Assembly (NCBI GenBank): GCA_030142905.1
Contig: JASJOG010000070.1
Coordinates: 1,359,501 to 1,423,500, forward strand
DNA: 64,000 nucleotides
Direction: 5' to 3'
Origin: Heliopora coerulea
Taxonomy: Eukaryota > Cnidaria > Anthozoa > Scleralcyonacea > Helioporidae
The translations under genes and the position numbers were made by a program. Below are positions 13,263-24,224 of the stretch, piece after piece (within the stretch, counting starts at the first letter, position 1; each line of letters opens with the position of its first letter). The notes beneath the pieces are model-generated. The model had not been told where the DNA came from, searched no databases, and worked only from the letters and a program-made list of their open reading frames with translations.

Positions 13263-15050
13263 GTCGTCATGCATTGAATAATAATCAGACAAAATATCAA
13301 TTCTATCGTATAACGGCTTTCTACTCAGACTGTGACGAAGGTCGGATGGTGAAATGATACGTTTTTGTTTCGGAGTGCTAAGTTGAACAGAAGTTGTTTT
13401 TGACTCTTCCTACTACAATGGCCGATTCCCCTTAAACATTTCCAGAATACAACTATCAGAATGCTTTTCGAAATCTTGTTTGTAATGTTAATCGGAACAA
13501 TTGTTTTTCCATTCACATAGGGAATTTAATGTTTGCATGAAAATGAAAAAACCGCATAATGTTCTGGTAGTTGTATTCAGGTGAAGTAGTAACGGGAACC
13601 AGCTATTATATTGATATTGAAAGTCGAATAGGGACACTCTGGCTGATAATAAACATGCCTTTTGACAATATGAATCCGCAAAATTCCTTATACGTCGTCA
13701 TCAAGTTAGTTTGAGGCATATGCGAGTGTTCGTCTTCTTTTGAAAAACTTACAAGCTTAAAATTGTGTGATAACGTAAATTTTTACATTTTTGAGAATAT
13801 GAATGGTACTTATATTTTAAAAAGTTGCCCCTGAAAAGTAGGATGTTTGATAGTTGGCATTATTTGAAGTAAGCACTTTTTTGAAATCCTTTGAGATTGA
13901 ACGACCATGAAGGAAAAACTTGTACACGCGTTCGAAAGATGGTTCAAATAATATCTGTTATTAGTTTGAACTTTTGTGACATCTGATGAGTTGAGCTCGA
14001 TTTTAATGCTCTGATGTCATTAAAGAAAATTAAGTGAAGGGGAAATTTAAGAGGTCTCAGTGAATACCTTAGATTTTGAATAATCGTTTAACGAACCCTA
14101 ATCATTTTTCTGATCCGACTAATAAAATTATTTTCACGATCAGATAAAGGTAACGCTGATCGTTGAGCAACGGGTTTACTTTCACTGAATCTTGTTTGTT
14201 TACAAAAATTAAACGTTTATTCTGCCATACATTTGGAAAACATTCTCCCTTAGTAAGAAACTATCTTTGTTTCATATTATTTTTATGTTTGCATTATCAA
14301 TCGTGACTTTACAACTAAAAAAGCAGGAAGAGTTAGGTATTTTTAACTTATTTCTGTATTTTTTTGTTTAATTCCTTTTTGTGTTGCTCCAAAGACGATT
14401 CTTAAAATATTTCTCCGGAAACAGGATAAAAATTTAAGGAAGGGTACAGATGAATTTTTTTTATGTAACTGTTCGGAATTTTAAACATTCTAATAATATG
14501 GCAAACAGTTCCGTCAAGATATGATATATTTATTTACTCAGACTCAATTTTGCAAACATTTTATCAATTATCAAGTAAAAATCCAGTAAAAATTCAAAGA
14601 AATGAAATGCACGATCTTGGAACGCTAGTTTGTTCAGAATAAAACAAGGATAACATGATTAAAGAAAGACTTCATTTACCTTGAACCGATGAAAGTTAGG
14701 ACTTCAAGATAATTATTTAAAGTAATCATAAGATCATTTAAAAATGAGCATGAATGAAGACATGAAATGTAAATAATTTACGATTGAAAACATTTGACCA
14801 CTAAATCTGCTCAAGCCAACTATGGTATCACAATTTTCAGCCTGTGTTTGCACTGAAATTTTTTAACAACACCTAAGTCAATAAAGTTCTGTTTAATTTT
14901 ATTAAGACAGCCTTTAGTTCAATTCTGTTTTTACTTGTTAGATATTTGTAAACTCGCACGTGTGTTTGCAGATATTATTAATGATGACTTTAACAATAAC
15001 AACAAGAACAACAACAATGACGACAAATAAATAAATAAAATAAATGAATA
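13263..15050. other. No recognisable feature
   Basis: AT-rich, with long A/T runs and only short random frames. Nothing supportable. Confidence 0.5.
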
Positions 15051-15060
15051 ACTATATACT

Positions 15061-15286
15061 AGATGGATAGATAGATAGATAGACAGATATACAGACAGAC
15101 AGACAGATAGATAGATAGACAGATAGACGGGTTGGTAGGTAGGTAGCTTGGTAGTTAGTTAGTTGGTAGATAGGTGGATGGACGCATAGACAGACTAATT
15201 GACTGATTGATCGATTAAAGGTAGATAGGTAGGTAGATAGGTAGGTAGGTATGTAGGTAAGTAGGTAGGTAGGTAGGTAGGTAGGT

Positions 15287-15325
<39 letters not shown>

Positions 15326-15431
15326 TAGGTAGGTAGGTAGGTAGGTAGGTAGGTAAGTAGGTAGGTAGGTAGGTAGGTAGGTAGGTAGGTAGGTAGGTAG
15401 GTAGGTACGTACGTAGGTAGATAAATAGATA
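15061..15431. repeat. Compound tetranucleotide microsatellite
   Basis: Blocks of GATA/GACA (about 15061-15130), mixed GGTA/GTTA/GATG (15131-15235), GGTA (15236-15288), GGCA (about 15289-15325) and again GGTA (15326-15420) follow one another. Minus-strand frames of 99-130 codons across it encode only Tyr-Leu-Pro-Thr repeats and are not genes. Confidence 0.95.
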
Positions 15432-17424
15432 GGTCTCCCTGCATAGGAATTTCCTCTGGATGTGTAGTGATGAATAAAACTTACAAAATTCCAATTGTGC
15501 CCAGCTAGTCTCGTATCCAGGTTAGAACAGGGCTGCATGGTATCTTAGCCATTCAAAAACATATCAAGTAATCGTTCGTTTTCACCAAGCTGGTTTATTT
15601 AATAACTTTGGTGAAAAGGGAGTGATGATTTTAAGAAGAGCTCTTCAGATAAGCCATTGGAAAGTAAAAAGCTTATGTTTGTTTGTTTGTCAGTCTCATT
15701 TCACTTCTTGTGGAATAAATGTTTTTCATGTACTCCTGAATCGAGTCCACCAGGAAGGAAAGAAATTTTCTTCATGAACATAAAAGTCTCTGTTTCACCA
15801 GTAGTTTAGTCAAGTGATGTTTTCCTAATGTGCAGGATTTTCAATCTTTTGGATTGTAGAGGTTTTTGTGAGGGACTACAAGGGGTTTATTTGTATCAAC
15901 TACTAAGAAAAAATCTCGGATGGTAAAGTTTAAGATATTCTTTAGGACAAAACGTGAGGGAATATATCCTTGAATCTTTTTTGACTGACATCAATATTAA
16001 GTAAGGAAATAAGTTTGCTAAAGTTTTTGAGCAGCTTAGTCCCTCAAAGCCTCGGCGCATAAATTGCTTGTAATAAATATCAGTGCTCAGCAAAGAATGC
16101 GAAGTAGAGCCATAAAGAAATAACAAAATTTAATTATGAAAACAGGCTCTAAAGCTCTTTACCTGTTTCCATAGTTCCTTCTCATCGCCTAGTCGTTTAC
16201 GTCATGTCGCTTCTTTGTCCACTTAAAACTTTTTTAGTTTCCTTCTCCTGACTGATCCGTTATCTTAATTAGTATTTTGCTTGTAATCATATATTATATA
16301 CTCCCATGATGTAAATATTAAAATCTTGGAAGATGTTGTTAAGTTGACAACAAAATGTCAGACTATACTTTGTTATTTCTTTATGGCTGTACTTTGTATT
16401 TTTTTGAAGCAATAATAATAATAATAATAATAATAATAATTAATGGGTGGTGAAAAACATGCAGGAGACTGCATTAATGGAAAGTGAGACTCTGTTATGC
16501 AAAGTGATGAGCAAAGTGGTCCAGGAGGATTGATATTTTGGAATCTGTAATTTTCGAAACATGCAACCATGACAAATTTTGATAGGAGGAGTCACTATGT
16601 ACATCTAGTAGGCATTATTGGCCGTGAAGGGTCCGCCTTCAAACAGGGTAAGTCAAAAAGTCTTACGGTTTGCTACTTCCTGTATTAAATAAAAAGCAAA
16701 AAGAACTTTCATGAGATATGAGAAGTCTTAAATACCGCCCTAAAGATGATTGGTAATTAGACTATTAAAAATAAAATTTACCTCAACTGACAATTGATTC
16801 GGGGCTTCAGGGATATGAAAACATGTTGGTATTTATAATCATGATGGTTTAAGCTCGAAGGATCACTAACAACACTAGCGTTTTCTAGTTACCAAGTGAC
16901 TTGGTGCTCTTCACTGAGCATTTGACCATACATTTCTACCGATGTCGTAGGTATCATACTTCCTGTAGTTGGTATTTTCATATCAGACTGAGTCCAATTG
17001 GTATTACAATTAAAAGCGACGTCAAACAACTTCTGTAAGGTTATAACTACAGTTATATATATACATAGCAAGGGAAAATAATTATACTCCAGAACTGGGC
17101 TAGAATTTGTTCACTTAATACCTTGATGAGAGCATCTAGATCAATGTACCTAATATCCCTGGTTAAAGAACAGTTGCTTTATTAGTTAACGTTTTGAGTG
17201 AATTGAGAATCCTCCTGGCATTTTCTCTCGTTTAAGCTAACCATATTTTCTCACGAAAGCTCAGCACTTGTCCACAGGGATATACAGTGGATACATTATA
17301 CAACCATCATACAGTGAATATTATTTAACGAATATAACTACCGGTCTACCCATCACCGTTTATTCACAGGGATATCCCTGAATAACCACTGGGATTCACC
17401 ATGTGGCTCAACTCACAAAGCAGC
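15432..17424. other. No gene; one AAT microsatellite
   Basis: Non-coding AT-rich sequence with short random frames. It contains an (AAT)n run at 16411-16443. Confidence 0.55.
16411..16443. repeat. (AAT)n microsatellite
   Basis: Uninterrupted AAT/TAA triplets for about 33 bp. Confidence 0.95.
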
Positions 17425-17492
17425 AGCTTTAGACCCAAGTGAAATAAGCAGAAAGGTTTGAGTACTGCCGAAATGTGAGAGTAGTTATCTAA

Positions 17493-17518
17493 CGTTTCGA
17501 GGGAAGGCCCTTCGTCAG
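17493..17518 (-). ncRNA. Hammerhead-like element, left arm
   Basis: Minus-strand copy of the element at 17993-18017: CTGACGA, a short G/C hairpin, then GAAAC. One base in the hairpin differs from the right-arm copy (GAGGGAAGG against CGAGCGAAGG read on the plus strand). Confidence 0.45.
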
Positions 17519-17550
17519 AGAGAAAAAACATGGGAGGATCGAAAAACAAG

Positions 17551-17551
<1 letters not shown>

Positions 17552-17588
<37 letters not shown>
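17552..17588. repeat. (AT)n microsatellite in the left palindrome arm
   Basis: About 18 AT units; the partner position in the right arm has only a short ACATACATATATT. Confidence 0.95.
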
Positions 17589-17592
<4 letters not shown>

Positions 17593-17992
17593 ATGGTCAT
17601 GGGACAACAAATGGCCAATCAGGATGGAAAAATGAAAACAAATATAAATGAGATGGTGGCTCGTCACTTGCCTAAAATATCGCCGATCAGCAAACCAGGT
17701 GGGTGTGTCAAATATAATATGGGTGGGTGAAAGCTAAACACAAAAGAGCTAAATAGCTACGGATGGGCGTAACGATAGCTACTTAGCTCTTTTGTGTTTA
17801 GCTTTCACTCACCCATATTATATTTGACACACCCACCTGGTTTGCTGATCGGCGATATTTTAGGCAAGTGACGAGCCACCATCTCATTTACATTTGTTTT
17901 CATTTTTCCATTCTGATTGGCCATTTGTTGTCCCATGACCATTTTCACATACATATATTCCGTGTTTTTCGATCCTCCCATGTTTTTTCTCT

Positions 17993-18017
17993 CTGACGAA
18001 GGGCCTTCGCTCGAAAC
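17993..18017 (+). ncRNA. Hammerhead-like element, right arm
   Basis: CTGACGA (core CUGANGA) is followed by GGGC-CUUC-GCUC, able to form a short stem II with one G-U pair, then GAAAC. There is one extra nucleotide between the core and stem II compared with a textbook hammerhead. The short stem III with a GUC-type cleavage site is not clear (GTTAGAT follows). Known PLE families carry minimal type I hammerheads of this look; activity here is unproven. Confidence 0.45.
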
Positions 18018-18128
18018 GTTAGATAACTACTCTCACATTTCGGCAGTACTCAAACCTTTCTGATTATTGCACTTCGATTTCCACACTGCCTACACAGCAC
18101 TCCATTTTTATTTCAAGCTTTGGACCCA

Positions 18129-19243
18129 GTTGGCAAAGTTAAGAATTCAAAACCCGCTGGAATGAACGCTTTTCCCCCCTGATTTTCGCCATTTTAATAT
18201 GTTTACCATGGAATACTCTTTTCTTGTCGCCCTGAACTTGATGATTCTGAAAGAGATCTTTCCCAATTAAAAGTTTTCTTGTTCTTTCAACTAAAAATAT
18301 TCTGGAATGATATATGAAATTTAAAGACAATCCTTTGAAATTGACAAGTTTGACGTCAAACACACCGACAAATTATTGGAGATGTGGGGGTGCGCCACCT
18401 CCAAGAATCATTTTTAGCTTATCCATCATCAAATGTATATTTTCAGTTAGCAATTTTAATCAATGACATGTCCAGGTTTATCCCAATTTTCCTCCTGAAA
18501 GCAATTTAATCCTTAATTTTGTTTTGAATTTGTGCCGTAAATTGCTTAAAATCGATGAATATTTAAACCCACGTAGACTGAGTAGATAACGTTTTCATCA
18601 CCCTATAGCTGGTCACGATCTAGTCCTCTTTTAGTTCTTTTTGAAATGAGCATTTAAAGGCGCGTGCGAGAAGACGAGGTAAAACAAAGCACTTTTTGTC
18701 ATAACTTATATGTCAATGAAAAAATTCTTCACTGTCATTAGCTTATTGGCTCAGAAAATTTCAAAACAGATCCTGCACGTCAAATATTTGATTATATTTC
18801 GCGTTCAATTCAAACTGTTTTTATTATTTGATTGAATATGCAATCGGTGACTCAGTACATTGGTCAGAGGGCACACTCGAGGTTAAACACTTCATTTCTA
18901 GTGCTCTCCCGGTCAGAGATGTTTAAATTACCAATATAAAACTATACAATTAAATATCAAACAACTAATAGTACTGTGCACAGGTTGTACAATTAAACCT
19001 AAAAATATGAAATGGACAATGCTGACATCATCTGAACATTCTGCGATTAGGTTCATGGACAAGGTTGATAAGTCAATTGTTTCGATCAACTTTGAAATGT
19101 CTCGGTGATAGACGGGAATCCACGTGGAAATGTTGTTACAATTTTTCTCTCTCAGTCAATCGATTCAAAGATACCTAATTATATTGAGCCATGCATGTCT
19201 AGGTTTTATAGTTTGCAAATAATGATATCACAGTGGACATGGG
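18129..19243. other. No recognisable feature
   Basis: Non-coding sequence with short random frames only. Confidence 0.5.
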
Positions 19244-19254
19244 TTAAATTTGCA

Positions 19255-19455
19255 CTAGGTTCGCCGTTTTAGCTGCTTGTTTGCTTGAAAGGACCTGATT
19301 AAATAGTGAAGGTTGTCGTGTATGATAATTCGTTTGTAGGAATGCGGTTCTTTCAACCTTTTGGTGTATCTGTCGTAGTTTTTCTCTAATTCTTCTCCCC
19401 TTCCAAGCAGGATGCCTCCCTTGACACTTCTCTTGACCAGGGTAATTGCTGCATG
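19255..19455 (-). CDS. Possible terminal exon, function unknown
   Basis: A 66-codon open segment preceded on the minus strand by a pyrimidine-rich TTTCTTGGCAG acceptor-like site and ending in TAG. Its base composition is more balanced than its surroundings. The translation is rich in Lys/Arg and has the segment KRIIIHDNLHYLIRSFQANK, but I recognise no domain. A second frame is also open across the same bases, which weakens the case. It could be a host exon or a fragment of a mobile-element protein. Confidence 0.25.
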   Translation of the reverse strand, partial: HAAITLVKRSVKGGILLGRGEELEKNYDRYTKRLKEPHSYKRIIIHDNLHYLIRSFQANKQLKRRT

Positions 19456-19536
19456 CTGCCAAGAAAGATTTGATCTCATCTTAGAACATGTCTACTGTTA
19501 AGAGTCCGACCATGTATGTCTCGTAGTTTTTCTCTA

Positions 19537-20016
19537 CAGTAAACTCTCTCTAAGACGGACACCTCTCTAAGACGGACACCACGTTTGGTCCGGCCGTTTA
19601 TACATTATTTTACCATAATCAAACTCTCTCTAAGATGGACACCTCTATAAGACGGACAACGGACACTAGTCAAGTGGAAAACGTTCAAAATACTTGACAA
19701 GGCGGACAGATAACGGCTTGATTAATAGATTCCGGTGACGAAATTTTAATATGTCACAATAACGAAGATGACTTCTGTTCCAAAAATTAACAAATTCTAA
19801 ATCGAGAGGTTAACTACCTGACTTACATTGAAAGGCTTTCATTCGAAATGTAAGGATGGTTCTTTCGCGGCAGAAAGACTGACGATGAGTGAACGAGGGT
19901 TAATTGCTTTAATTCTGAAGGGCGTTGTCAGATTGCGTCATCTTCTTCTAAGACACCTCTCTAAGACGGACAGTAAGAGCGGACCCGAAAGTATCCGTCT
20001 TAGAGGGAGTTCACTG
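19537..20016. mobile_element. pogo/Tigger-like MITE, 480 bp
   Basis: Left end CAGTAAACTCTCTCTAAGAC and right end complement CAGTGAACTCCCTCTAAGAC are inverted repeats. A TA precedes the left end (19535-19536); the right flank is CA, probably a mutated TA. Extra copies of CTCTCTAAGACGGACACC occur at about 19557-19580, 19624-19655 and 19950-19970, so the terminal motif has multiplied inside the element. CAGT-type ends with TA duplications are typical of pogo/Tigger. Confidence 0.8.
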
Positions 20017-20022
20017 CATTTC

Positions 20023-20105
20023 TTAAACTCCTTCCCGGAGGGTGCTTCCTCTTGATGAGTAAATCGTCTAGCATTGGCCAGGGTAACAGCTAGTGTTGAT
20101 TAAAG
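20023..20105 (+). mobile_element. piggyBac-like MITE remnant
   Basis: TTAAACTCCTTCCCGGAGGG followed by CTTCCTCTTGATGAGTAAATCGTCTAGCATTGGCCAG matches the left half of the family seen intact at 43620 and 53601. The right end is not clear. It sits 6 bp beyond the pogo-like MITE. Confidence 0.55.
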
Positions 20106-21240
20106 GCTCGGTCTGATTCTAGAACATACCAAAAATAAATTTGAAAGGTTTTTGTTTCTACATCTCATACGTCTTTATATATAATTCAAATATAAACTGT
20201 CCTTTGCTTATTTTATAACGATAAAACAGAACCATAAGGACATCTTTCGTGCCTAAACCAAATAAACTGATGCTGCGGTCACATACCACGCCTCCACAAA
20301 GACTGGTAGAAAACATCAAAAGAGTTCTAGCATCCAGATATAATGCAAAACAATTTCATTCTCACAGTGAAAGTGGGTCCACTTTCCCTTTGTTTTTATA
20401 AGAAATATTTCCAAAGTTTCCACAAACATCTGGCCACAAATTAATTTCCTGTCTAGCCTTTGCTCTTATAATGATAAAAAGAATCTTTTATTTTGATTGA
20501 TCTTGACTTAAATTAAACGTACTTATGGTCAGCAAAAACGCATCAGTAATACGAATGGTTAGCTAATATATTGGGTGGAGGATAAAAGTATACTTTAACT
20601 ATCTCTTAATATTTTTTACAAATAAAAATGTAAAAGCAAGGGATGACTTCTTTGTTATAATCATTTTCCCTAATATAGAGTTATGAATTTATTTGATGTT
20701 ACACCTGTAACCTTATTGCTCGTAATTCAGGAATTAGGTACTAAATTATTAAGAATTTTAGAATACAATGTCAACGTATGAATGGAACATTCTGTCTTTA
20801 TATCTTCCTAGCCAATGTCGTGAATCAAAAGATGCCTACTGATACTTTTCATTGTACTCGCGATTTGACAAGATCTCTTTCATCATTCTTGCAGCCATCC
20901 TACTAAAAATCTCTGTATTCCATTAAGAAACAAATAAGAGATTTATATAATTTATTTTTCCCAACAGAGTTTCGCTAGTATCTTTATATGTAATTCCATC
21001 AAGCAAATTCATCCTTTTACTCACTTGCCTTCTCTTATATTCTTAAAATGTGAGCATAAATTCCTCATCTATTTGTCGCGGCACAGGCTTTTTCTAAATT
21101 CTTTGTTTAATCTCAGTATTTTCTTACATTATATTTACTAACAACCACGCGGTCAATTTCGAAACCATTCTGTTTTCGAACTTCGAAGTGCAGTTCCTCG
21201 CAGTTGGGTCGAGTTAAACTGGTCAAATCAGGCAATAATT
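20106..21240. other. No recognisable feature
   Basis: AT-rich, no supportable gene or repeat. Confidence 0.5.
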
Positions 21241-21249
21241 TTCAAGACT

Positions 21250-21250
21250 T

Positions 21251-21284
<34 letters not shown>

Positions 21285-21335
21285 GATGTAGATGTAGCTG
21301 TTTGGTCTCTGAAGAGACCAAAGCTATAACTTAAT

Positions 21336-21375
<40 letters not shown>

Positions 21376-21540
21376 ATACGATATGATAAAATACATGATA
21401 TGGTATATGATATATGATATGATTGGATATATATGATATGGTATGGTATGGTCTGATATATGATATGATCTGATATAATATATGATATGATATATTACGT
21501 AATTATTATATACGTGATACTATATGATATATTTATCTAT
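21250..21540. repeat. (TA)n tracts, perfect hairpin and GATAT-type satellite
   Basis: Two (TA)n runs (about 21252-21284 and 21342-21372) bracket a perfect 22-nt hairpin, TTTGGTCTCTGA/AGAGACCAAA, at 21301-21322. From 21373 to about 21540 the sequence is a degenerate GATATGATAT repeat. The whole block can fold on itself. Confidence 0.9.
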
Positions 21541-21544
21541 ATAG

Positions 21545-22430
21545 AAACAAGTAAACTCTGTATCTCCATAATATGACAAAGTTTTCATATCCCAAATATT
21601 TTGGTAGCAGTAAACTCTAGTATCATTGAAGTTTGATCAGGAATTATAAAATCCTAATGCTACAGAAACATTGTTACAGTGAGACCCCAAGAGAGATTAC
21701 TGCTATATGTTACACCTAAGTGCTTATGCTGTGACTTAGGGCCTCCGTCACCGTTTTTTGTGTGAGTTTCTATTCTATTTCAAAGCTTTACAAAAAAAAA
21801 AAAGTATTGTAAGATATGTAGAAATGCGATTGCATAATTTAAAAACAAAAAGGTTTCCTAAAATTTATGAAAACCGTACAGCTTTACAACATTTGTTGGA
21901 ACAATATCCTACAAAAACTCTTCTGCAAGTTATTTGCCTTCTGTGCTAAGTTAAATCCGATAGCCATTAGCCCCCCCCCCCCCCCCCCACTTCCTGGGGC
22001 TGTCTCCGCCCTTGTATTTGTTAGATAACTAGATAGAATTCTTTGCAGTACCAAATAGTGAGGTTTCATAAGCATACACAAAATCAGACTCAAGATATAC
22101 AGTGATATGAAAGATGTAAGTCAAGAAAAGTAAGAAACCAAGGAAGGAGGCTTGGGAAACACCTGCTTTAACAATGCACCATTGAGATCATTGTCTGTCA
22201 ATTCCAGCACACTGCTTCCGTTTTGTCAGATAGCTCTAATATCAAGGAAGAATGGGCTTCTAACACCAGTTGATTCAAGTTTGCACAATAGCCCTATCGC
22301 TGGTATTTGTCCACTGTGTGGGGCATACCACGAAGAACGCATTATGACAATTTTATGAAGAATGTGTGCCAAAGGGACTTCAGGAAAACATGAATTCCTA
22401 TTTTGATACATCATACTTCGATATCATTAC
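21545..22430. other. No gene; 18-nt C run
   Basis: Contains a homopolymer of 18 C at 21971-21988, a likely sequencing and replication trouble spot. The short frames at 21758-22414 show no known domain. Confidence 0.55.
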
Positions 22431-22849
22431 AATTTATTACTAGAAATACGTGTACGCAACAAATCTTCGCCCAACCTTCCAATACACCCTTCGACAGTCC
22501 AAGTAACACTGATAATTTTTCAAAGTTGTCAAAAAGACTAATCGTTCTCACTATAACTGGAAGAGGTAATGCAATAAAGAAAACACAATATTTGGCCACA
22601 AATATTAACAACCCAAACGGAAATTATTTTTCATTTAAACTTCTTGTCTTCATATTTACCTTTAAAATTTCTATTTTGTTCTATTAAAACAAAACGTTTG
22701 GTCAGACTAACCTTTAACGGCTTAATAAACGATAAGAGATCCATTCTGACAATTCTACTGCTTATCAATGGATGTTCATAGCAAGACCCTGTATTGGTTG
22801 GGATCTTTGAGATGCTTCGGGTCGTTTTCCAAACAAACTTTTCACTCAT
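22411..22849 (-). pseudogene. Left inverted copy of the unknown frame at 25466, broken
   Basis: Two frames (22631-22849 and 22411-22611) match the plus-strand frame at 25466-25900. They are interrupted by a TGA where the other copy has TGT, and by a one-base frame change. Over the first 74 codons, differences between the copies are mostly amino-acid changing (about 11 against 5 silent), as expected without selection. Confidence 0.6.
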
Positions 22850-22869
22850 TTTGCTTTAAAAAAATTTTT

Positions 22870-23282
22870 TTATTAGATAGCCAGGCTTTCCGTAAATTCT
22901 TTTCAATATCAGCACCTGACTATATGGAATAGCTTTTTAACATGCTGAGGATGGCACGATTTAAAATTCAAGTACTGATGTGTATCCGTCGGTTTATGAT
23001 AAACATCAGCACTGAAAATTCCACCATTGAAACTAATCATCACATCTAAAAAAGATATTTTCCCATTACCAATCTCCCACGTAAATTTGATAGATCCATG
23101 ATATGAACTCAAGGCCAACAAAAATTCATCCAGTCTCTCCCTGCCATGAAGCCATATCATAAATATATCATCCAAAAATCGCCACCAAACCCACGGTCTA
23201 TAACTACAAGTCTCCAAGAACAAATTTTCAAAACTCCCCATGAAAATATTCGCAAAAGCCGGGGTAAACTTTGTACCTATCT
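22870..23282 (-). pseudogene. PLE reverse transcriptase palm fragment, inverted
   Basis: The minus-strand frame (open 22909-23241) contains WRFLDDIFMIW, the catalytic motif C of a PLE reverse transcriptase, then GKISFLDVMI (a following RT motif) and HKPTDTHQYLNF. It is nearly identical to the plus-strand RT around 23860-24180. It lacks motifs A and B and the nuclease, and runs directly into the 22860-22440 segment after IPYSQ. It is the left arm of the composite element and cannot encode an active enzyme. Confidence 0.85.
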
Positions 23283-24224
23283 ATCAAACTTTGTACAGGT
23301 ATCCTCTCTCGTTGCTCAAAGTTTGGATTTACTAATGAAGGAAGGGTATATTAATGAGAAGAATGGAAAGTATTTGTTGAATCCGAGGCCAAGATTGGGG
23401 AGATTTTATTTGCTTCCAAAAATTCATAAGAGGTTGGAAAAGGTGCCAGGGCGCCCAGTTATTTCAAATTGTGGAACAGTAACGGAAAGGATTTCTGAAT
23501 TTTTGGATTTTTATATTCAACCATTAGTAGATTTGGTTCCTTCGATAATTAAAGATACGAATGATTTCCTTTTAAAATTAAAAGAGTTGGGTGGTGCTCC
23601 TCGGAATGCTATTATTTGTACGATTGATGTTGTGGGATTATACCCACATATACGTTCATTGTGAAGGTTTGGAAGCACTTAAAAAAGCAATTAATGATAG
23701 TGAGATGGAGATTCCATCGGAACACCTCTTGAATTTGGCAAAGGTTATTTTGAAAAACAATTATTTTGAACTTCATGAAAGAGTTTATGGGCAAAAATTG
23801 GGAACGGCAATGGGTACAAAGTTTGCCCCGGCTTTTGCGAATATTTTCATGGGGAGTTTTGAAAATTTGTTCTTGGAGACTTGTAGTTATAGACCGTGGG
23901 TTTGGTGGCGATTTTTGGATGATATATTTATGATATGGCTTCATGGCAGGGAGAGACTGGATGAATTTTTGTTGGCCTAGAATTCATATAATGGATCTAT
24001 CAAATTTACGTGGGAGATTGGTAATGGGAAAATATCTTTTCTTGATGTGACGATTGGTTTTAATGGTGGAATTTTCAGCACTGATGTTTATCATAAACCG
24101 ACGGATACACATCAGTACTTGAATTTTAAATGGCGTCATCCTCAGCATATTAAAAAAGCTATTCCATATAGTCAGGGCGCTGAGATTGAAAAGAATTTGC
24201 GATTCGGAAGATATTTTCAAAAGT
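23283..24224 (+). pseudogene. Penelope-like reverse transcriptase, frameshifted
   Basis: The RT motifs are in order: GRFYLLPKIHK, then ICTIDVVGLYPHI (motif A, catalytic Asp in IDVV), GTAMGTKFAPAFANIF (motif B), WRFLDDIFMIW (motif C, with FLDD in place of YADD) and GKISFLDV. The enzyme would copy the element's RNA at a nicked target. It is dead here: one extra base at about 23655 shifts frame after GLYPHI, a TAG replaces a Leu codon at about 23978 (the inverted copy has TTG), and one extra G near 24176 shifts frame into the nuclease part. The N-terminus is missing, cut at the inversion junction 23282/23283. Confidence 0.9.

Larger units (their letters stand above)
17438..18115 (+). mobile_element. 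Palindromic PLE-like insertion with tail and 13-bp duplication
   Basis: The left arm (about 17444-17758) and right arm (about 17775-18068) are near-perfect reverse complements around a short loop. A single-copy tail of about 47 nt (18069-18115) follows the right arm. The unit is bounded by AGCTTTAGACCCA (17425-17437) and AGCTTTGGACCCA (18116-18128), a 13-bp duplication with one change. Each arm carries a hammerhead-like element near its outer end. The left arm alone has a long (AT)n expansion at 17552-17588, so this tract changed after the palindrome formed or is hypervariable. No protein is encoded. The arrangement fits inverted PLE terminal repeats plus the known PLE tail. Confidence 0.75.

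Noticed and set aside
15052..15538. Three minus-strand frames of 99-130 codons
   Set aside because: They are translations of tetranucleotide repeats (Tyr-Leu-Pro-Thr runs); length comes from the repeat having no stop in those frames.
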